Notes under the pieces: model-generated | Told to the model about the DNA's origin: nothing | The model's input: only the letters and a program-made list of their open reading frames with translations | Databases searched by the model: none | Made by a program: the position numbers and the translations under genes | Assembly: GCF_013386585.1 (NCBI RefSeq) | Contig: NZ_JACARO010000036.1 | Coordinates: 1 to 64,000 of the forward strand | Length of the DNA stretch: 64,000 nt | Origin: Pseudomonas sp. P7548 | Lineage (GTDB): Bacteria; Pseudomonadota; Gammaproteobacteria; Pseudomonadales; Pseudomonadaceae | Reading direction: 5' to 3' | Shown here: positions 10,781 to 20,738 of the stretch, piece by piece | Numbering within the stretch: the stretch's first letter is position 1 | Layout of the letters: every line of letters begins with the position of its first letter

Positions 10781-11695
10781 ATGTTACGTACAATCAACTT
10801 CATGGGCGTTCGCAACGTTGCGTTCGGCGTCACCGTGCTCCTTACCGTCCTGGCGTTGTTCAGCTGGTTCCATAAGGGCCTGAACTACGGTCTGGACTTC
10901 ACCGGCGGTACGCTCATCGAGCTGACCTACGAGAAGCCGGCCGATGTGACGCTGGTGCGCAACGAGCTGGTCAAGGCCGGCTATCACGAAGCCATCGTGC
11001 AGAGCTTTGGTGCAACCACCGACCTGCTGGTGCGTATGCCGGGCGAAGACCCGCAACTGGGTCACCAGGTGGCCGAGGCCTTGCAGAAGGTCGGTGGCGA
11101 CAACCCGGCGTCGGTCAAGCGCGTCGAGTTTGTCGGCCCGCAAGTGGGTGAAGAGCTGCGCGACCAGGGCGGCCTCGGCATGCTGATGGCGCTGGTCGGT
11201 ATCATGATCTACCTGGCGTTCCGCTTTCAGTGGAAGTTCGGTGTCGGCGCCATTGTGTCGCTGATCCACGACGTGATCGTGACCGTGGGTATCCTGGCGT
11301 ACTTCCAGGTGACCTTCGACCTGACCGTCCTGGCGGCTGTGCTGGCGATCATTGGTTACTCCCTCAACGATACCATCGTGGTATTCGACCGGGTTCGCGA
11401 GAACTTCCGCGTACTGCGCAAGGCGTCGTTGATCGAGAACATCAACGTTTCCACCACCCAGACCCTGCTGCGGACCATGGCGACGTCGATCTCCACCTTG
11501 CTGGCGATCGCGGCCCTGATGATCTTTGGTGGCGACAACCTGTGGGGCTTCTCCCTGGCGCTGTTCATTGGCGTTCTGGCGGGTACCTACTCGTCGATCT
11601 ACATCGCCAACGTGGTGCTGATCTGGCTGAACCTCAACAGCGAAGACCTGATCCCTCCGGCCAGTACTGGCAAGGAGGTCGACGACCGCCCTTGA
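10781..11695 (+). CDS. secF: Protein translocase subunit SecF
   Basis: The partner of SecD, 304 residues. The first membrane segment (VAFGVTVLLTVLALFSWF) is followed by the family motif GLNYGLDFTGGTLIEL. A short periplasmic domain precedes five C-terminal membrane segments with IGYSLNDTIVVFDRVREN, the counterpart of the SecD GMAVDANV segment. A GGGGCTGCC stretch precedes the ATG. It is the last gene of the queA-secF unit; a strong intrinsic terminator begins about 30 bases after the stop. Confidence 0.97.
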   Translation: MLRTINFMGVRNVAFGVTVLLTVLALFSWFHKGLNYGLDFTGGTLIELTYEKPADVTLVRNELVKAGYHEAIVQSFGATTDLLVRMPGEDPQLGHQVAEALQKVGGDNPASVKRVEFVGPQVGEELRDQGGLGMLMALVGIMIYLAFRFQWKFGVGAIVSLIHDVIVTVGILAYFQVTFDLTVLAAVLAIIGYSLNDTIVVFDRVRENFRVLRKASLIENINVSTTQTLLRTMATSISTLLAIAALMIFGGDNLWGFSLALFIGVLAGTYSSIYIANVVLIWLNLNSEDLIPPASTGKEVDDRP

Positions 11696-11726
11696 TGGGC
11701 GTTTGTTGATCCGCTGTTACAAAGAA

Positions 11727-11758
11727 GGCACGAGTATTGAACTCGTGCCTTTTTTTTT
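11727..11758 (+). terminator. Intrinsic terminator after secF
   Basis: GGCACGAGT/ACTCGTGCC forms a 9-bp stem with a short loop, followed by nine T. It ends the queA-secF transcript. Confidence 0.93.
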
Positions 11759-11818
11759 GCTCCAAGGCTGGGTATAGCGCGGACGTTTCGGTCCGTTTGT
11801 GATGGTCAGGAGGTTCAC

Positions 11819-12361
11819 GTGAACAAGTCGTTGCTGGTTGGTGCGGTATTGGGTGCTGTCGGTGTGACTGCCGGGGGTGCTGTTGCCACCTACAGCCTGG
11901 TAAAAAGCGGCCCTGAGTATGCGCAAGTGCTGGCGGTGCAGCCGGTCAAGACCCAGATCAAAACCCCGCGCGAGGTCTGCAAAGACGTCGCCGTAACCCG
12001 GCAGAAGCCGGTTCAGGATCAACATCAGATCGTCGGTACCGTCGTGGGTGCCCTGGCCGGTGGCCTGCTGGGCAACCAGGTCGGCGGCGGTAATGGCAAG
12101 AAGCTGGCCACCGTGGCCGGTGCAGTGGGTGGTGGTTATGCCGGGAACAAGGTTCAGGAAGGTATGCAGAACCGCGATACCTACACCACCACGCAGACCC
12201 GTTGTAACACCGTCAACGACATCAGCGACAAGGTGGTCGGTTATGACGTGCGTTACACCCTGGATGGCAAAGAGGGTTCGGTGCGCATGGAGCGTGACCC
12301 GGGCAACCAGATTCCGGTCGACAAAGAAGGTCGCTTGATTCTCGGTCAGAACCAGCAGTAA
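11819..12361 (+). CDS. Glycine-zipper 2TM-domain protein (envelope)
   Basis: 180 residues with a GTG start supported by AGGAGG 6 bases upstream. The N-terminus (LLVGAVLGAVGVTAGGAVATY) is a membrane anchor or uncleaved signal. Residues about 70-115 form a glycine-zipper pair (GTVVGALAGGLLGNQVGGG and AGAVGGGYAGNKVQ), as in the Rickettsia 17-kDa antigen-like family. The C-terminal part has a conserved V.YDVRYTLDGKEG.VRM pattern. Such proteins are envelope-associated and generally without a defined role. It is a single-gene unit between the secF terminator and a REPIN. Confidence 0.85.
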   Translation: MNKSLLVGAVLGAVGVTAGGAVATYSLVKSGPEYAQVLAVQPVKTQIKTPREVCKDVAVTRQKPVQDQHQIVGTVVGALAGGLLGNQVGGGNGKKLATVAGAVGGGYAGNKVQEGMQNRDTYTTTQTRCNTVNDISDKVVGYDVRYTLDGKEGSVRMERDPGNQIPVDKEGRLILGQNQQ

Positions 12362-12385
12362 TCCCTAAGTCTGGTGTGGTTCAAA

Positions 12386-12477
12386 ATGTGGGAGCGGGCT
12401 TGCCCGCGAAAGCGGAGTGTCAGTCGCTGGATGTATTGACTGATCCACCGCATTCGCGGGCAAGCCCGCTCCCACAT
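12386..12477. repeat. REPIN (type A arms, convergent)
   Basis: Two inverted copies of the REP core (ATGTGGGAGCGGGCTTGCCC on the left, its complement on the right) flank a conserved centre containing GTCAGTC and TGACTGATCC. The whole element can fold into one long hairpin. Near-identical elements lie at 50741 and 53723. Confidence 0.93.
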
Positions 12478-12530
12478 TGGGTGTATGTTGTGGCAGGAAA
12501 TGCAGCGTCACCCTAATCCCAGGCATAAAA

Positions 12531-12554
12531 AAGCACCCCGAAGGGTGCTTTTTT
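12531..12554. terminator. Bidirectional intrinsic terminator (suhB)
   Basis: AAGCACCC/GGGTGCTT with a CGAA loop is flanked by an A-run and a T-run. It sits 13 bases past the suhB stop on the minus strand and can also stop plus-strand readthrough. Confidence 0.9.
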
Positions 12555-12566
12555 GTGCCCGCTCGC

Positions 12567-13382
12567 TTAGCGCTTCAGCGAAGCCGGCAGGTGCGGCTGA
12601 ATCGCCGTCAGCACTGCCTTGAAGCATTTGGTGTTGCCAGCAACCACGTGACCTTTCTCAAGGAAGTCGTGACCGCCGGTGAAATCGCTCACCAGACCGC
12701 CCGCTTCCTGGATCAGCAGGGCGCCTGCCGCCATGTCCCACTCGGACAGGCCCGACTCCCAGAACGCATCGAAGCGACCAGCGGCCACATAAGCCAAGTC
12801 CAGGCTCGCAGCGCCTGCGCGACGGATGCCGGCGGTCTGGCCAACCAGGGCGCGGAACATGCCCAGGTAGTTTTCCAGGTTGTCCATCTGGTCATCGCGG
12901 AATGGGAAGCCGGTGCCCAGCAGGGCGCCGTCCAGGCTGGTGCGGCCGCTGACGCGCAGGCGACGACCATTCAGTTGGGCGCCACGGCCACGGCTGGCGG
13001 TGAATTCTTCTTGGCGGACGGGGTCCAGAACAACGGCGTGTTCCAGGCGGCCACGGTATTTGCACGCGATGCTCACGGCAAAGTGCGGGATTCCGCGCAG
13101 GAAGTTGGTGGTGCCATCCAGTGGGTCGATGATCCACAGGTAGTCTTCGCCTTCACCGCTGCCTTTGTGCAGGCCGGTTTCTTCACCGAGGATGCCGTGG
13201 GTAGGGTAGGCCTTGCGCAGGGCGTCGATGATTTTCTGTTCGGCGGCGCGATCCACCTCGGATACGTAATCCTTGGCGTCTTTTTCGTCGACCTTGATGG
13301 TATCCAGGCGCTCGATGGAGCGGAAGATCAATTCACTGGCGCTGCGGGCGGCGCGCAGCGCGATATTCAGCATGGGCTGCAT
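12567..13382 (-). CDS. suhB: Inositol-1-monophosphatase SuhB
   Basis: A Mg2+-dependent phosphatase of the IMPase/FIG superfamily, 271 residues. In E. coli SuhB also acts in rRNA antitermination complexes. Metal-binding motifs are visible: the acidic pair in GILGEETG (Glu67-Glu68), DPLDGTTN (Asp86 to Asp89), and the C-terminal WDMAAGALLIQEAGG. The N-terminus (MQPMLNIALRAARSASELI) matches the Pseudomonas form. It is transcribed leftward as a single gene with its own terminator, divergent from trmJ across a 145-base promoter region. Confidence 0.96.
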   Translation of the reverse strand: MQPMLNIALRAARSASELIFRSIERLDTIKVDEKDAKDYVSEVDRAAEQKIIDALRKAYPTHGILGEETGLHKGSGEGEDYLWIIDPLDGTTNFLRGIPHFAVSIACKYRGRLEHAVVLDPVRQEEFTASRGRGAQLNGRRLRVSGRTSLDGALLGTGFPFRDDQMDNLENYLGMFRALVGQTAGIRRAGAASLDLAYVAAGRFDAFWESGLSEWDMAAGALLIQEAGGLVSDFTGGHDFLEKGHVVAGNTKCFKAVLTAIQPHLPASLKR

Positions 13383-13418
13383 GGATGTGTCACCTAAGGT
13401 TGTTAAAGAAAGCCGAGC

Positions 13419-13446
13419 ATTCTAGCAGAAACTTTCTTCAGGTGAA
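13419..13446 (-). promoter_or_regulatory. Possible sigma-70 promoter for suhB
   Basis: On the minus strand TTCACC is followed after 16 bases by TAGAAT, about 37 bases before the suhB start codon. The -10 is good (5 of 6) and the -35 moderate. Confidence 0.4.
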
Positions 13447-13527
13447 GGACGACGTTAGCTTTCATGGCATAACCTTAGGCTGTTCTGTAAGATTTGCTCC
13501 CCTTTCCCGTGTCCGAGAGCGCCTCCC

Positions 13528-14298
13528 TTGCTGCAAAACATTCGTGTCGTCTTGGTCAATACCAGTCATCCCGGCAACATCGGCGGGGTGGCGCGAGCCA
13601 TGAAAAACATGGGGTTGACGCGCCTGGTGCTGGTCGAGCCCCGCGTGTTCCCGCATCACGAGGCCGATGCCCGTGCATCCGGCGCCAATGACATCCTTGA
13701 AAACGCCCAGGTCGTCGCCACCTTGGAAGATGCGTTGGTCGGCTGCAACCTGGTGCTCGGCACCAGCGCTCGCGACCGCCGCATCCCCTGGCCGCTACTG
13801 GACCCGCGCGAATGCGGGACCAAAGTGGTGGAAGAGGCCGCTGGCGGCGCTGAAATCGCCTTGGTCTTTGGTCGTGAAGATTCCGGCCTGACCAATGAAG
13901 AGCTGCAGCGATGTCATTACCACGTGCACATTCCATCAGACCCTGGGTTCAGCTCGCTGAACCTCGGGGCAGCGGTGCAGGTGTTGACCTACGAAGTGCG
14001 CATGGCCTGGCTGGCCGCTGCTGGCCAGCCGAGCAAGGTGGAGAAGGAAGAGGTTGCCTCGACCAAGAGTGGCGAGTTGGCCACCATGGACGAGCTGGAG
14101 CGGTTCTATGAACACCTGGAGCAAACCCTGGTGGCCATCGAGTTTCTCGATCCTGAAAAGCCACGGCACTTGATGGCTCGCCTGCGTCGACTTTACGGAC
14201 GTAGCTCGGTCAGTCGGGCAGAAATGAATATATTGCGTGGCATCCTCACGGAAACCCAGAAGGCGGCCCGTGGCGAGCTTCTTAAGCGGAAGGATTAA
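13528..14298 (+). CDS. trmJ: tRNA (cytidine/uridine-2'-O-)-methyltransferase TrmJ
   Basis: A SPOUT-class methyltransferase of 256 residues that 2'-O-methylates position 32 of the tRNA anticodon loop. Family motifs are clear: [20 protein letters not shown] (motif 1), [16 protein letters not shown] (motif 2, SAM-binding knot) and [18 protein letters not shown] (motif 3). A C-terminal helical extension (about 165-256) follows, as in other TrmJ proteins. The start is TTG (TTG CTG CAA AAC), chosen because it gives the standard N-terminus. It lies 2 bases upstream of cysE, so the two are probably cotranscribed. Confidence 0.94.
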   Translation: MLQNIRVVLVNTSHPGNIGGVARAMKNMGLTRLVLVEPRVFPHHEADARASGANDILENAQVVATLEDALVGCNLVLGTSARDRRIPWPLLDPRECGTKVVEEAAGGAEIALVFGREDSGLTNEELQRCHYHVHIPSDPGFSSLNLGAAVQVLTYEVRMAWLAAAGQPSKVEKEEVASTKSGELATMDELERFYEHLEQTLVAIEFLDPEKPRHLMARLRRLYGRSSVSRAEMNILRGILTETQKAARGELLKRKD

Positions 14299-14300
14299 AA

Positions 14301-15083
14301 ATGTTCGAGCGTTTGCGAGAAGATATCCAGAGTGTTTTCCACCGTGACCCGGCGGCGCGCAACGCCTTTGAAGTGCTGACCTGCTACCCCGGCATGCATG
14401 CGATCTGGATTCACCGCTTGTCCGGCGCCCTGTGGGGCATGGGCTGGAAATGGCTGGCGCGGCTGGTGTCGAACTTCGGGCGTTGGCTGACCGGGATCGA
14501 GATTCACCCGGGTGCCAAGGTGGGCCGCCGCTTCTTTATCGACCATGGCATGGGCATCGTGATTGGCGAAACGGCCGAGATCGGCGATGACGTGACCCTT
14601 TATCAGGGCGTGACCCTGGGCGGCACCAGCTGGAACAAAGGCAAGCGCCACCCGACGCTGGGTGATGGCGTGGTGGTGGGGGCGGGCGCCAAGGTGCTCG
14701 GTCCTTTCACGGTTGGCGCGGGGGCGAAGGTTGGCTCCAATGCGGTGGTGACCAAGGCTGTGCCACCGGGCGCTACCGTTGTCGGCATCCCGGGTCGCAT
14801 CATCGTCAAGCCTGAAGTGGGCGATGAGCAGGAAGCCAAGCGCAAGGCCATGGCCGAGAAGATCGGCTTTGATGCCTATGGCGTCAGTGAGGACATGCCC
14901 GACCCTGTGGCGCGCGCCATTGGCCAGTTGCTCGATCATCTGCAGGCTGTGGATGGCAAGCTGGACGGCATGTGTGGTGCGTTGAAGGACTTGGGTAGCC
15001 CCTACTGTGCGAAAGATCTGCCTGAGTTGCGCGAGGAAGACTTTGCCGAGATCAAGGCCGAAACCAACCAGCAGGCCAGCTGA
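14301..15083 (+). CDS. cysE: Serine O-acetyltransferase CysE
   Basis: Acetylates L-serine with acetyl-CoA, the first committed step of cysteine synthesis. It has 260 residues. The N-terminal helical part contains [18 protein letters not shown]. The left-handed beta-helix of hexapeptide repeats follows ([59 protein letters not shown]), with the catalytic His in DHGMG. The C-terminal tail (about 190-260) is longer than in the E. coli enzyme. An AGGA site precedes the ATG. Its place directly before the isc operon links cysteine supply with the desulfurase IscS, although a REP and a separate IscR-type promoter intervene. Confidence 0.95.
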   Translation: MFERLREDIQSVFHRDPAARNAFEVLTCYPGMHAIWIHRLSGALWGMGWKWLARLVSNFGRWLTGIEIHPGAKVGRRFFIDHGMGIVIGETAEIGDDVTLYQGVTLGGTSWNKGKRHPTLGDGVVVGAGAKVLGPFTVGAGAKVGSNAVVTKAVPPGATVVGIPGRIIVKPEVGDEQEAKRKAMAEKIGFDAYGVSEDMPDPVARAIGQLLDHLQAVDGKLDGMCGALKDLGSPYCAKDLPELREEDFAEIKAETNQQAS

Positions 15084-15091
15084 AATACTCC

Positions 15092-15163
15092 CTTGTAGGA
15101 GCCCGGCTTGCCGGCGATGGCGTCCTCAGGGTCGCAATCGCCTGCAAGCCGGGCTCCTACAAG
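15092..15163. repeat. REP pair (type B arms, convergent)
   Basis: The left arm CTTGTAGGAGCCCGGCTTGC and its inverted copy on the right (GCAAGCCGGGCTCCTACAAG) flank about 32 bases. It lies just after the cysE stop and could act as its transcription end or RNA stabiliser. Confidence 0.9.
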
Positions 15164-15246
15164 GCGTACGCTTTATCGGCTACATGATGTTGAATGTGCC
15201 ATTACCCCTCGCACCCTGCTATGATTCGCGCGCCCTTTTTACGGGT

Positions 15247-15271
15247 AATCCTGACTAAAGTACTAGGTCTT
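15247..15271 (+). promoter_or_regulatory. Second, weaker IscR type-1-like box
   Basis: The 25 bases starting AATCCTGACT match the type-1 IscR consensus at about 17 of 25 positions and abut the stronger box at 15272. E. coli iscR also has more than one IscR site, so a tandem arrangement is plausible. The match alone is moderate. Confidence 0.45.
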
Positions 15272-15296
15272 ATAGTTGACTTAAATACTCGGGAAT
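15272..15296 (+). promoter_or_regulatory. IscR type-1 box overlapping the iscR promoter
   Basis: The 25 bases starting ATAGTTGACT agree with the type-1 IscR consensus ATASYYGACTRWWWYAGTC... at about 22 of 25 positions. The box contains a -35-like TTGACT (15276-15281), with CATACT (15299-15304) 17 bases further as the -10. [2Fe-2S]-IscR bound here would block RNA polymerase, giving the known autorepression of the isc operon. Confidence 0.8.
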
Positions 15297-15337
15297 CGCA
15301 TACTTGCTCCCATTCTGAAACACCTTGGTACTTGTCC

Positions 15338-15829
15338 ATGAGACTGACTACAAAAGGCCGATACGCGGTGACCGCCATGCTTGACCTGGCCTTGCACGCG
15401 CAAACTGGGCCGGTGTCCCTGGCCGATATCTCCGAGCGCCAAGGCATTTCCCTGTCCTATCTCGAGCAACTGTTCGCCAAATTGCGCCGCAGCAACCTGG
15501 TCTCCAGTGTGCGTGGGCCAGGTGGCGGCTATCAGTTGTCCCGCGACATGCAGGGTATCCAGGTAGCGCAGGTGATCGATGCGGTCAACGAATCCGTCGA
15601 TGCCACCAAATGTCAGGGTTTGGGTGATTGCCACGCCGGTGACACCTGCCTGACGCACCACCTGTGGTGTGACTTGAGCCTGCAGATCCATGAGTTTTTG
15701 AGTGGTATCAGCTTGGCTGATCTTGTAACTCGCCGTGAGGTGCAAGAAGTAGCCCAGCGTCAGGACCAGCGCCGTTGCAACACCAAGGCGCCGCGTCTGG
15801 ACAAGATTGAAGCGTCCGCCGTCGAGTGA
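15338..15829 (+). CDS. iscR: Iron-sulfur cluster regulator IscR
   Basis: An Rrf2-family winged-helix repressor of 163 residues that senses Fe-S demand. The HTH lies in residues about 1-65 ([40 protein letters not shown]). The [2Fe-2S] ligands are in the same positions as in E. coli IscR: Cys92, Cys98, Cys104 and His107. The ATG at 15338 gives the standard N-terminus; the open frame extends upstream through the promoter and IscR boxes and is not coding there. It is the first gene of the isc operon, with iscS 50 bases downstream. Confidence 0.96.
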   Translation: MRLTTKGRYAVTAMLDLALHAQTGPVSLADISERQGISLSYLEQLFAKLRRSNLVSSVRGPGGGYQLSRDMQGIQVAQVIDAVNESVDATKCQGLGDCHAGDTCLTHHLWCDLSLQIHEFLSGISLADLVTRREVQEVAQRQDQRRCNTKAPRLDKIEASAVE

Positions 15830-15879
15830 CAGCCGAAGAGCTAACGGCACGCCAGCCAGCCTGATTTAGGAGAAAGTCC

Positions 15880-17094
15880 ATGAAATTGCCGATTTACCTT
15901 GATTACTCTGCGACCACCCCGGTTGATCCGCGTGTCGCGCAAAAGATGAGCGAATGCCTGCTGGTTGACGGAAACTTCGGCAACCCGGCCTCCCGTTCCC
16001 ACGTATTCGGCTGGAAAGCCGAGGAAGCGGTCGAGAACGCTCGTCGTCAGGTCGCCGACCTGGTTAACGCCGATCCACGCGAAATCGTCTGGACTTCCGG
16101 TGCTACCGAGTCCGACAACCTGGCAATCAAGGGCGCGGCGCATTTCTACGCGACCAAAGGCAAGCACCTGATCACCACCAAGATTGAGCACAAGGCTGTC
16201 TTGGACACCATGCGCCAACTGGAGCGTGAAGGTTTCGAGGTCACCTACCTTGAGCCAACCACCGACGGTATCGTCACCCCGGCCATGATCGAAGCGGCCC
16301 TGCGTGAAGACACCATCCTGGTTTCCGTGATCCACGTGAACAACGAAATCGGCACCATCAACGACATCGCGGCCATCGGCGAGCTGACCCGCTCCAAGGG
16401 TGTGCTGCTGCACGTCGACGCTGCCCAGTCCACCGGCAAGGTCGATATCGACCTGTCGAAACTGAAAGTCGACTTGATGTCGTTCTCTGCCCACAAGACC
16501 TATGGCCCTAAAGGCATCGGCGCCCTGTACGTGAGCCGCAAGCCACGAGTGCGCATCGAAGCCACCATGCACGGCGGCGGTCACGAGCGCGGCATGCGTT
16601 CGGGCACCCTGGCGACCCACCAGATCGTTGGCATGGGCGAAGCCTTCCGCGTAGCCAAGGAAGACATGGCTGCCGAAAACATCCGTATCAAAGCCCTGAG
16701 CGACCGCTTCTACAAGCAGGTCGAAGGCCTCGAAGAGTTGTACATCAACGGCAGCATGACCGCCCGTGTACCGCACAACCTGAATTTGAGCTTCAACTAC
16801 GTCGAAGGCGAGTCGCTGATCATGGCGCTCAAGGACCTGGCGGTTTCGTCCGGTTCGGCCTGCACCTCGGCGTCCCTTGAGCCTTCGTACGTGCTGCGCG
16901 CCCTGGGCCGCAACGACGAACTGGCACACAGCTCGATCCGCTTTACGTTCGGCCGTTTCACCACCGAAGAGCAAGTCGACTACGCCGCGCAAAAAGTCTG
17001 CGAAGCCGTCAACAAGCTGCGCGTTCTGTCGCCGCTGTGGGACATGTACAAAGACGGTGTCGATATTTCCAAGATCGAGTGGGCGGCACACTAA
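15880..17094 (+). CDS. iscS: Cysteine desulfurase IscS
   Basis: A PLP enzyme converting cysteine to alanine and a persulfide that supplies sulfur for Fe-S clusters and tRNA thiolation. It has 404 residues, the standard length. The PLP lysine is Lys206 in [10 protein letters not shown]; the persulfide-bearing cysteine is Cys328 in [14 protein letters not shown]. The N-terminus [20 protein letters not shown] is typical. A TTAGGAGAA site precedes the ATG. It is second in the operon; a gap of 99 bases leads to iscU. Confidence 0.97.
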   Translation: MKLPIYLDYSATTPVDPRVAQKMSECLLVDGNFGNPASRSHVFGWKAEEAVENARRQVADLVNADPREIVWTSGATESDNLAIKGAAHFYATKGKHLITTKIEHKAVLDTMRQLEREGFEVTYLEPTTDGIVTPAMIEAALREDTILVSVIHVNNEIGTINDIAAIGELTRSKGVLLHVDAAQSTGKVDIDLSKLKVDLMSFSAHKTYGPKGIGALYVSRKPRVRIEATMHGGGHERGMRSGTLATHQIVGMGEAFRVAKEDMAAENIRIKALSDRFYKQVEGLEELYINGSMTARVPHNLNLSFNYVEGESLIMALKDLAVSSGSACTSASLEPSYVLRALGRNDELAHSSIRFTFGRFTTEEQVDYAAQKVCEAVNKLRVLSPLWDMYKDGVDISKIEWAAH

Positions 17095-17193
17095 CTATAG
17101 AAGCCGCCACCCCAGCTCTGTAGGAACGTGGCGGAAAACGCAGGCGTTTCTACAGGGTTCCAGAGCGGCCCTGATGAGTGAGGATTCAGTACC

Positions 17194-17580
17194 ATGGCTT
17201 ACAGCGAAAAGGTCATCGACCACTACGAAAACCCGCGTAACGTCGGCAAGATGGACGCGGAAGACCCAGATGTCGGCACCGGCATGGTCGGCGCTCCGGC
17301 GTGCGGCGACGTCATGCGCCTGCAGATCAAGGTCAATGACAACGGCGTTATCGAAGACGCCAAGTTCAAGACTTACGGCTGCGGTTCTGCCATCGCCTCC
17401 AGCTCCCTGGCGACCGAATGGATGAAAGGCAAGACCCTGGATGAGGCTGTCACTATCAGCAACACCCAGCTGGCCGAAGAACTGGCCCTGCCGCCAGTGA
17501 AAATCCACTGCTCGGTACTCGCAGAAGACGCCATCAAGGCGGCCGTGCGCGACTACAAGCAGAAGAAAGGCTTGATCTAA
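17194..17580 (+). CDS. iscU: Fe-S cluster scaffold IscU
   Basis: The scaffold on which [2Fe-2S] clusters are built from IscS sulfur before transfer. It has 128 residues. Cluster ligands Cys37, Cys63 and Cys106 are present with Asp39. The LPPVK motif (99-103) recognised by the HscA chaperone is intact. The product is cytoplasmic, working with IscS upstream and HscB/HscA downstream in the same transcript. Confidence 0.97.
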   Translation: MAYSEKVIDHYENPRNVGKMDAEDPDVGTGMVGAPACGDVMRLQIKVNDNGVIEDAKFKTYGCGSAIASSSLATEWMKGKTLDEAVTISNTQLAEELALPPVKIHCSVLAEDAIKAAVRDYKQKKGLI

Positions 17581-17609
17581 GCAATTTGGCGACGAGTAAG
17601 GAGTCAACG

Positions 17610-17933
17610 ATGGCTATCAGCATGACAGAAGCGGCTGCGCAGCACATTCGCCGCTCCCTGAATGGGCGCGGTAAAGGTGAGGGGATTCGTCTGGGTGTTC
17701 GCACCACGGGCTGTTCCGGCCTTGCCTACGTGCTGGAGTTTGTCGACGAGGTGGTTGCGGAAGACCAGGTGTTCGAAAGTCACGGCGAAAAAGTGATCAT
17801 CGACCCTAAAAGCCTGACCTACCTGGACGGCACCGAACTCGATTTCGTCAAGGAAGGGTTGAACGAAGGCTTCAAGTTCAACAACCCCAACGTGCGCGGT
17901 GAATGTGGCTGCGGCGAAAGCTTCAACATCTGA
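17610..17933 (+). CDS. iscA: A-type Fe-S carrier IscA
   Basis: A 107-residue A-type carrier that helps deliver iron or assembled clusters to target proteins. The three conserved cysteines are Cys35 ([10 protein letters not shown]), Cys99 and Cys101 (GECGCGESF). The ATG at 17610 follows a TAAGGAG site; the frame opens 8 codons earlier but without such a site. It lies 29 bases after iscU and 8 bases before the hscB start. Confidence 0.96.
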   Translation: MAISMTEAAAQHIRRSLNGRGKGEGIRLGVRTTGCSGLAYVLEFVDEVVAEDQVFESHGEKVIIDPKSLTYLDGTELDFVKEGLNEGFKFNNPNVRGECGCGESFNI

Positions 17934-17941
17934 GGCTATTC

Positions 17942-18463
17942 GTGGGTACTCCTTGTCATTTCGCTTTATTCGAGCTGCAGCCGAGCTTTCGCCTGGACCT
18001 CGATCAGCTTGCTGCGCGCTACCGAGAGCTGGCGCGTGGCGTGCATCCAGATCGCTTTGCTGACGCCTCCGAGCGTGAGCAGCGCGTGGCGCTGGAGAAA
18101 TCGGCCAGCCTCAACGAAGCCTATCAGACGCTGAAAAACCCGCCCAAGCGTGCGCGCTATCTGCTCGCCATGAACGGTGGGGAGTTGCCGTTGGAAGTCA
18201 CGGTGCACGACCCGGACTTCCTGATGCAGCAGATGCAGTGGCGCGAAGAGCTCGAAGACTTGCAGGACGAAGCCGATCTGGCGGGTGTCGCGGTCTTCAA
18301 GCGTCGTCTGAAAACGGCCCAGGATGCGCTCAACGAAAGCTTCGCAGCCTGTTGGGATGATGCGGCGCAACGCGAGCAGGCCGAACGCCTGATGCGGCGC
18401 ATGCAGTTCCTCGACAAGCTCACCTACGAAGTGCGCCAGCTAGAAGAGCGCCTCGACGATTAA
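17942..18463 (+). CDS. hscB: Co-chaperone HscB
   Basis: The J-domain partner of HscA; it binds IscU and stimulates the HscA ATPase to release the cluster. It has 173 residues from a GTG start that yields [16 protein letters not shown], the standard Pseudomonas N-terminus. The J-domain signature HPD is at 35-37 ([17 protein letters not shown]). The C-terminal three-helix region (about 85-173) binds IscU. The start lies 8 bases past the iscA stop. Confidence 0.95.
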   Translation: MGTPCHFALFELQPSFRLDLDQLAARYRELARGVHPDRFADASEREQRVALEKSASLNEAYQTLKNPPKRARYLLAMNGGELPLEVTVHDPDFLMQQMQWREELEDLQDEADLAGVAVFKRRLKTAQDALNESFAACWDDAAQREQAERLMRRMQFLDKLTYEVRQLEERLDD

Positions 18464-18516
18464 CCCCGTGTGCTGCCCGTGATGCACGCCTGATAGACAG
18501 ATAAGACCTGATTACC

Positions 18517-20379
18517 ATGGCCCTACTGCAAATCGCCGAACCCGGCCAAAGCCCTCAACCGCACCAGCGTCGCCTGGCGGTCGGGATTGACCTGGGCACC
18601 ACCAATTCCCTGGTTGCTGCCCTGCGCAGCGGCTTGTCCGAGCCGTTGCCTGACGCGGATGGCCAGGTGATCCTGCCGTCTGCCGTGCGCTACCACGCTG
18701 ATCGCACCGAAGTCGGTGAGTCGGCCAAGCTGGCGGCGTCTACCGACCCTCTGAATACCGTGCTGTCGGTCAAGCGCTTGATGGGTCGTGGTCTGTCCGA
18801 CGTCAAGCAACTGGGCGACCAGCTGCCGTACCGTTTTGTCGGTGGCGAATCCCATATGCCGTTCATCGACACCGTCCAGGGCCCGAAAAGCCCGGTGGAA
18901 GTGTCGGCCGATATCCTCAAGGTGCTGCGCCTGCGCGCGGAAAGCACGTTGGGCGGCGAACTGGTCGGCGCGGTGATCACTGTGCCTGCTTACTTCGATG
19001 ACGCCCAGCGCCAAGCCACCAAGGACGCGGCAAAACTCGCCGGCCTGAACGTGTTGCGCCTGCTCAACGAGCCGACTGCAGCAGCCGTGGCTTATGGCCT
19101 GGACCAGCACGCGGAAGGCCTGGTTGCCATTTATGACCTGGGCGGCGGCACCTTTGATATTTCGATCCTGCGCCTGACCGGCGGTGTCTTCGAAGTGCTT
19201 GCTACCGGTGGCGACAGTGCCTTGGGCGGCGATGACTTCGACCATGCCATCGCAGGCTGGATCATCAGCAGCGCCGGCTTGTCGGCCGACCTGGATCCGG
19301 GCGCGCAGCGCAACTTGCTGCAAACTGCCTGCGCCGCCAAGGAAGCACTGACGGATGCTGCAACGGTTGAAGTGTCCTACGGCACCTGGTCGGCCCAACT
19401 GACTCGTGAAGCCTTCGATACGTTGATCGAGCCGATGGTTGCCCGCAGCCTTAAAGCCTGCCGCCGCGCCGTGCGCGATTCCGGTATCGAGCTGGAAGAC
19501 GTCGGTGCCGTGGTCATGGTCGGTGGCTCTACCCGCGTGCCGCGCGTGCGTGAAGCGGTTGCTGAAGCCTTCGGTCGCCAGCCGCTGACGGAAATCGACC
19601 CGGATCAAGTCGTGGCCATTGGTGCAGCGATCCAGGCCGATACCCTGGCTGGCAACAAGCGCGATGGTGGCGAACTGCTGCTGCTCGATGTGATTCCGTT
19701 GTCCTTGGGTCTGGAAACCATGGGCGGTCTGATGGAGAAGGTGATTCCGCGCAACACCACCATCCCCGTCGCCCGTGCCCAGGACTTCACCACCTACAAA
19801 GATGGCCAGACGGCCATGATGATTCATGTGCTGCAAGGCGAGCGCGAGCTGATCAGCGACTGCCGCTCCCTGGCACGCTTTGAATTGCGCGGTATCCCGG
19901 CCATGGTCGCGGGCGCAGCAAAGATTCGCGTGACCTTCCAGGTCGACGCCGACGGCCTGCTGAATGTGGCTGCGCGCGAGCTGGGCTCGGGTGTTGAAGC
20001 CAGTATCCAGGTCAAGCCGTCCTACGGCCTCACCGACGGTGAAATCGCCAAGATGCTCAAGGATTCGTTCCAGTATGCCGGTGACGACAAGGTCGCCCGC
20101 GTGCTGCGTGAGCAGCAAGTCGACGCCCAGCGCCTGCTTGAGGCTGTGCAGGGCGCCCTTGAGGTCGACGGCGAGCGTCTGCTGGATGCCGAAGAGCGCC
20201 TGGTCATCGACCTGCAGATGCAGGAGCTGGCCGAACTGATGAAGGGCACCGATGGTTATGCCATCGAGCAACAGACCAAGCGCCTGTCGCAAGTGACCGA
20301 TGCCTTTGCCGCCCGTCGTATGGACCAGACGGTAAAAGCCGCCCTGGCGGGACGCAACCTGAATGAAATCGAGGAATAA
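18517..20379 (+). CDS. hscA: Hsp70-type chaperone HscA
   Basis: A specialised DnaK homologue of 620 residues that drives cluster transfer from IscU by ATP hydrolysis. The nucleotide-binding domain shows [42 protein letters not shown] and [17 protein letters not shown]. The substrate-binding domain follows from about residue 385 ([22 protein letters not shown]). The C-terminal lid is shorter than in DnaK and lacks its acidic tail, as expected for HscA. The stop is 3 bases from the fdx start, implying coupled translation. Confidence 0.97.
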   Translation: MALLQIAEPGQSPQPHQRRLAVGIDLGTTNSLVAALRSGLSEPLPDADGQVILPSAVRYHADRTEVGESAKLAASTDPLNTVLSVKRLMGRGLSDVKQLGDQLPYRFVGGESHMPFIDTVQGPKSPVEVSADILKVLRLRAESTLGGELVGAVITVPAYFDDAQRQATKDAAKLAGLNVLRLLNEPTAAAVAYGLDQHAEGLVAIYDLGGGTFDISILRLTGGVFEVLATGGDSALGGDDFDHAIAGWIISSAGLSADLDPGAQRNLLQTACAAKEALTDAATVEVSYGTWSAQLTREAFDTLIEPMVARSLKACRRAVRDSGIELEDVGAVVMVGGSTRVPRVREAVAEAFGRQPLTEIDPDQVVAIGAAIQADTLAGNKRDGGELLLLDVIPLSLGLETMGGLMEKVIPRNTTIPVARAQDFTTYKDGQTAMMIHVLQGERELISDCRSLARFELRGIPAMVAGAAKIRVTFQVDADGLLNVAARELGSGVEASIQVKPSYGLTDGEIAKMLKDSFQYAGDDKVARVLREQQVDAQRLLEAVQGALEVDGERLLDAEERLVIDLQMQELAELMKGTDGYAIEQQTKRLSQVTDAFAARRMDQTVKAALAGRNLNEIEE

Positions 20380-20382
20380 TTA

Positions 20383-20724
20383 ATGCCGCAGGTCATTTTT
20401 CTGCCACACGCCGAGCATTGCCCGGACGGTATGGTCGTGGAGGCTGAGACCGGCAAGTCCATCCTCGAAGTTGCCCATGACAACCACATCGAGATCGAGA
20501 GTGCCTGCGGCGGTGTCTGCGCCTGCACCACTTGTCACTGCATCATCCGCGAAGGTTTCAATACGCTGGAAGAGGCCGACGAGCTGGAGGAGGACTTTCT
20601 TGACCGCGCATGGGGCCTGGAAGCCCATTCGCGCCTAAGCTGTCAGGCAAAGGTCGGAACGGAAGACATTACTGTCGAAATCCCGAAATATTCCCTCAAC
20701 CATGCCGCCGAAGCGCCGCATTGA
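20383..20724 (+). CDS. fdx: ISC-system [2Fe-2S] ferredoxin
   Basis: An adrenodoxin-type ferredoxin of 113 residues that supplies electrons during cluster assembly. The cluster ligands follow the C-x5-C-x2-C...C pattern: Cys42, Cys48, Cys51 and Cys87; additional cysteines at 46 and 53 are common in this family. An AGGAATAA stretch precedes the ATG. It is seventh in the isc operon, between hscA and iscX. Confidence 0.96.
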   Translation: MPQVIFLPHAEHCPDGMVVEAETGKSILEVAHDNHIEIESACGGVCACTTCHCIIREGFNTLEEADELEEDFLDRAWGLEAHSRLSCQAKVGTEDITVEIPKYSLNHAAEAPH

Positions 20725-20738
20725 TTCAAGGAAATGTC

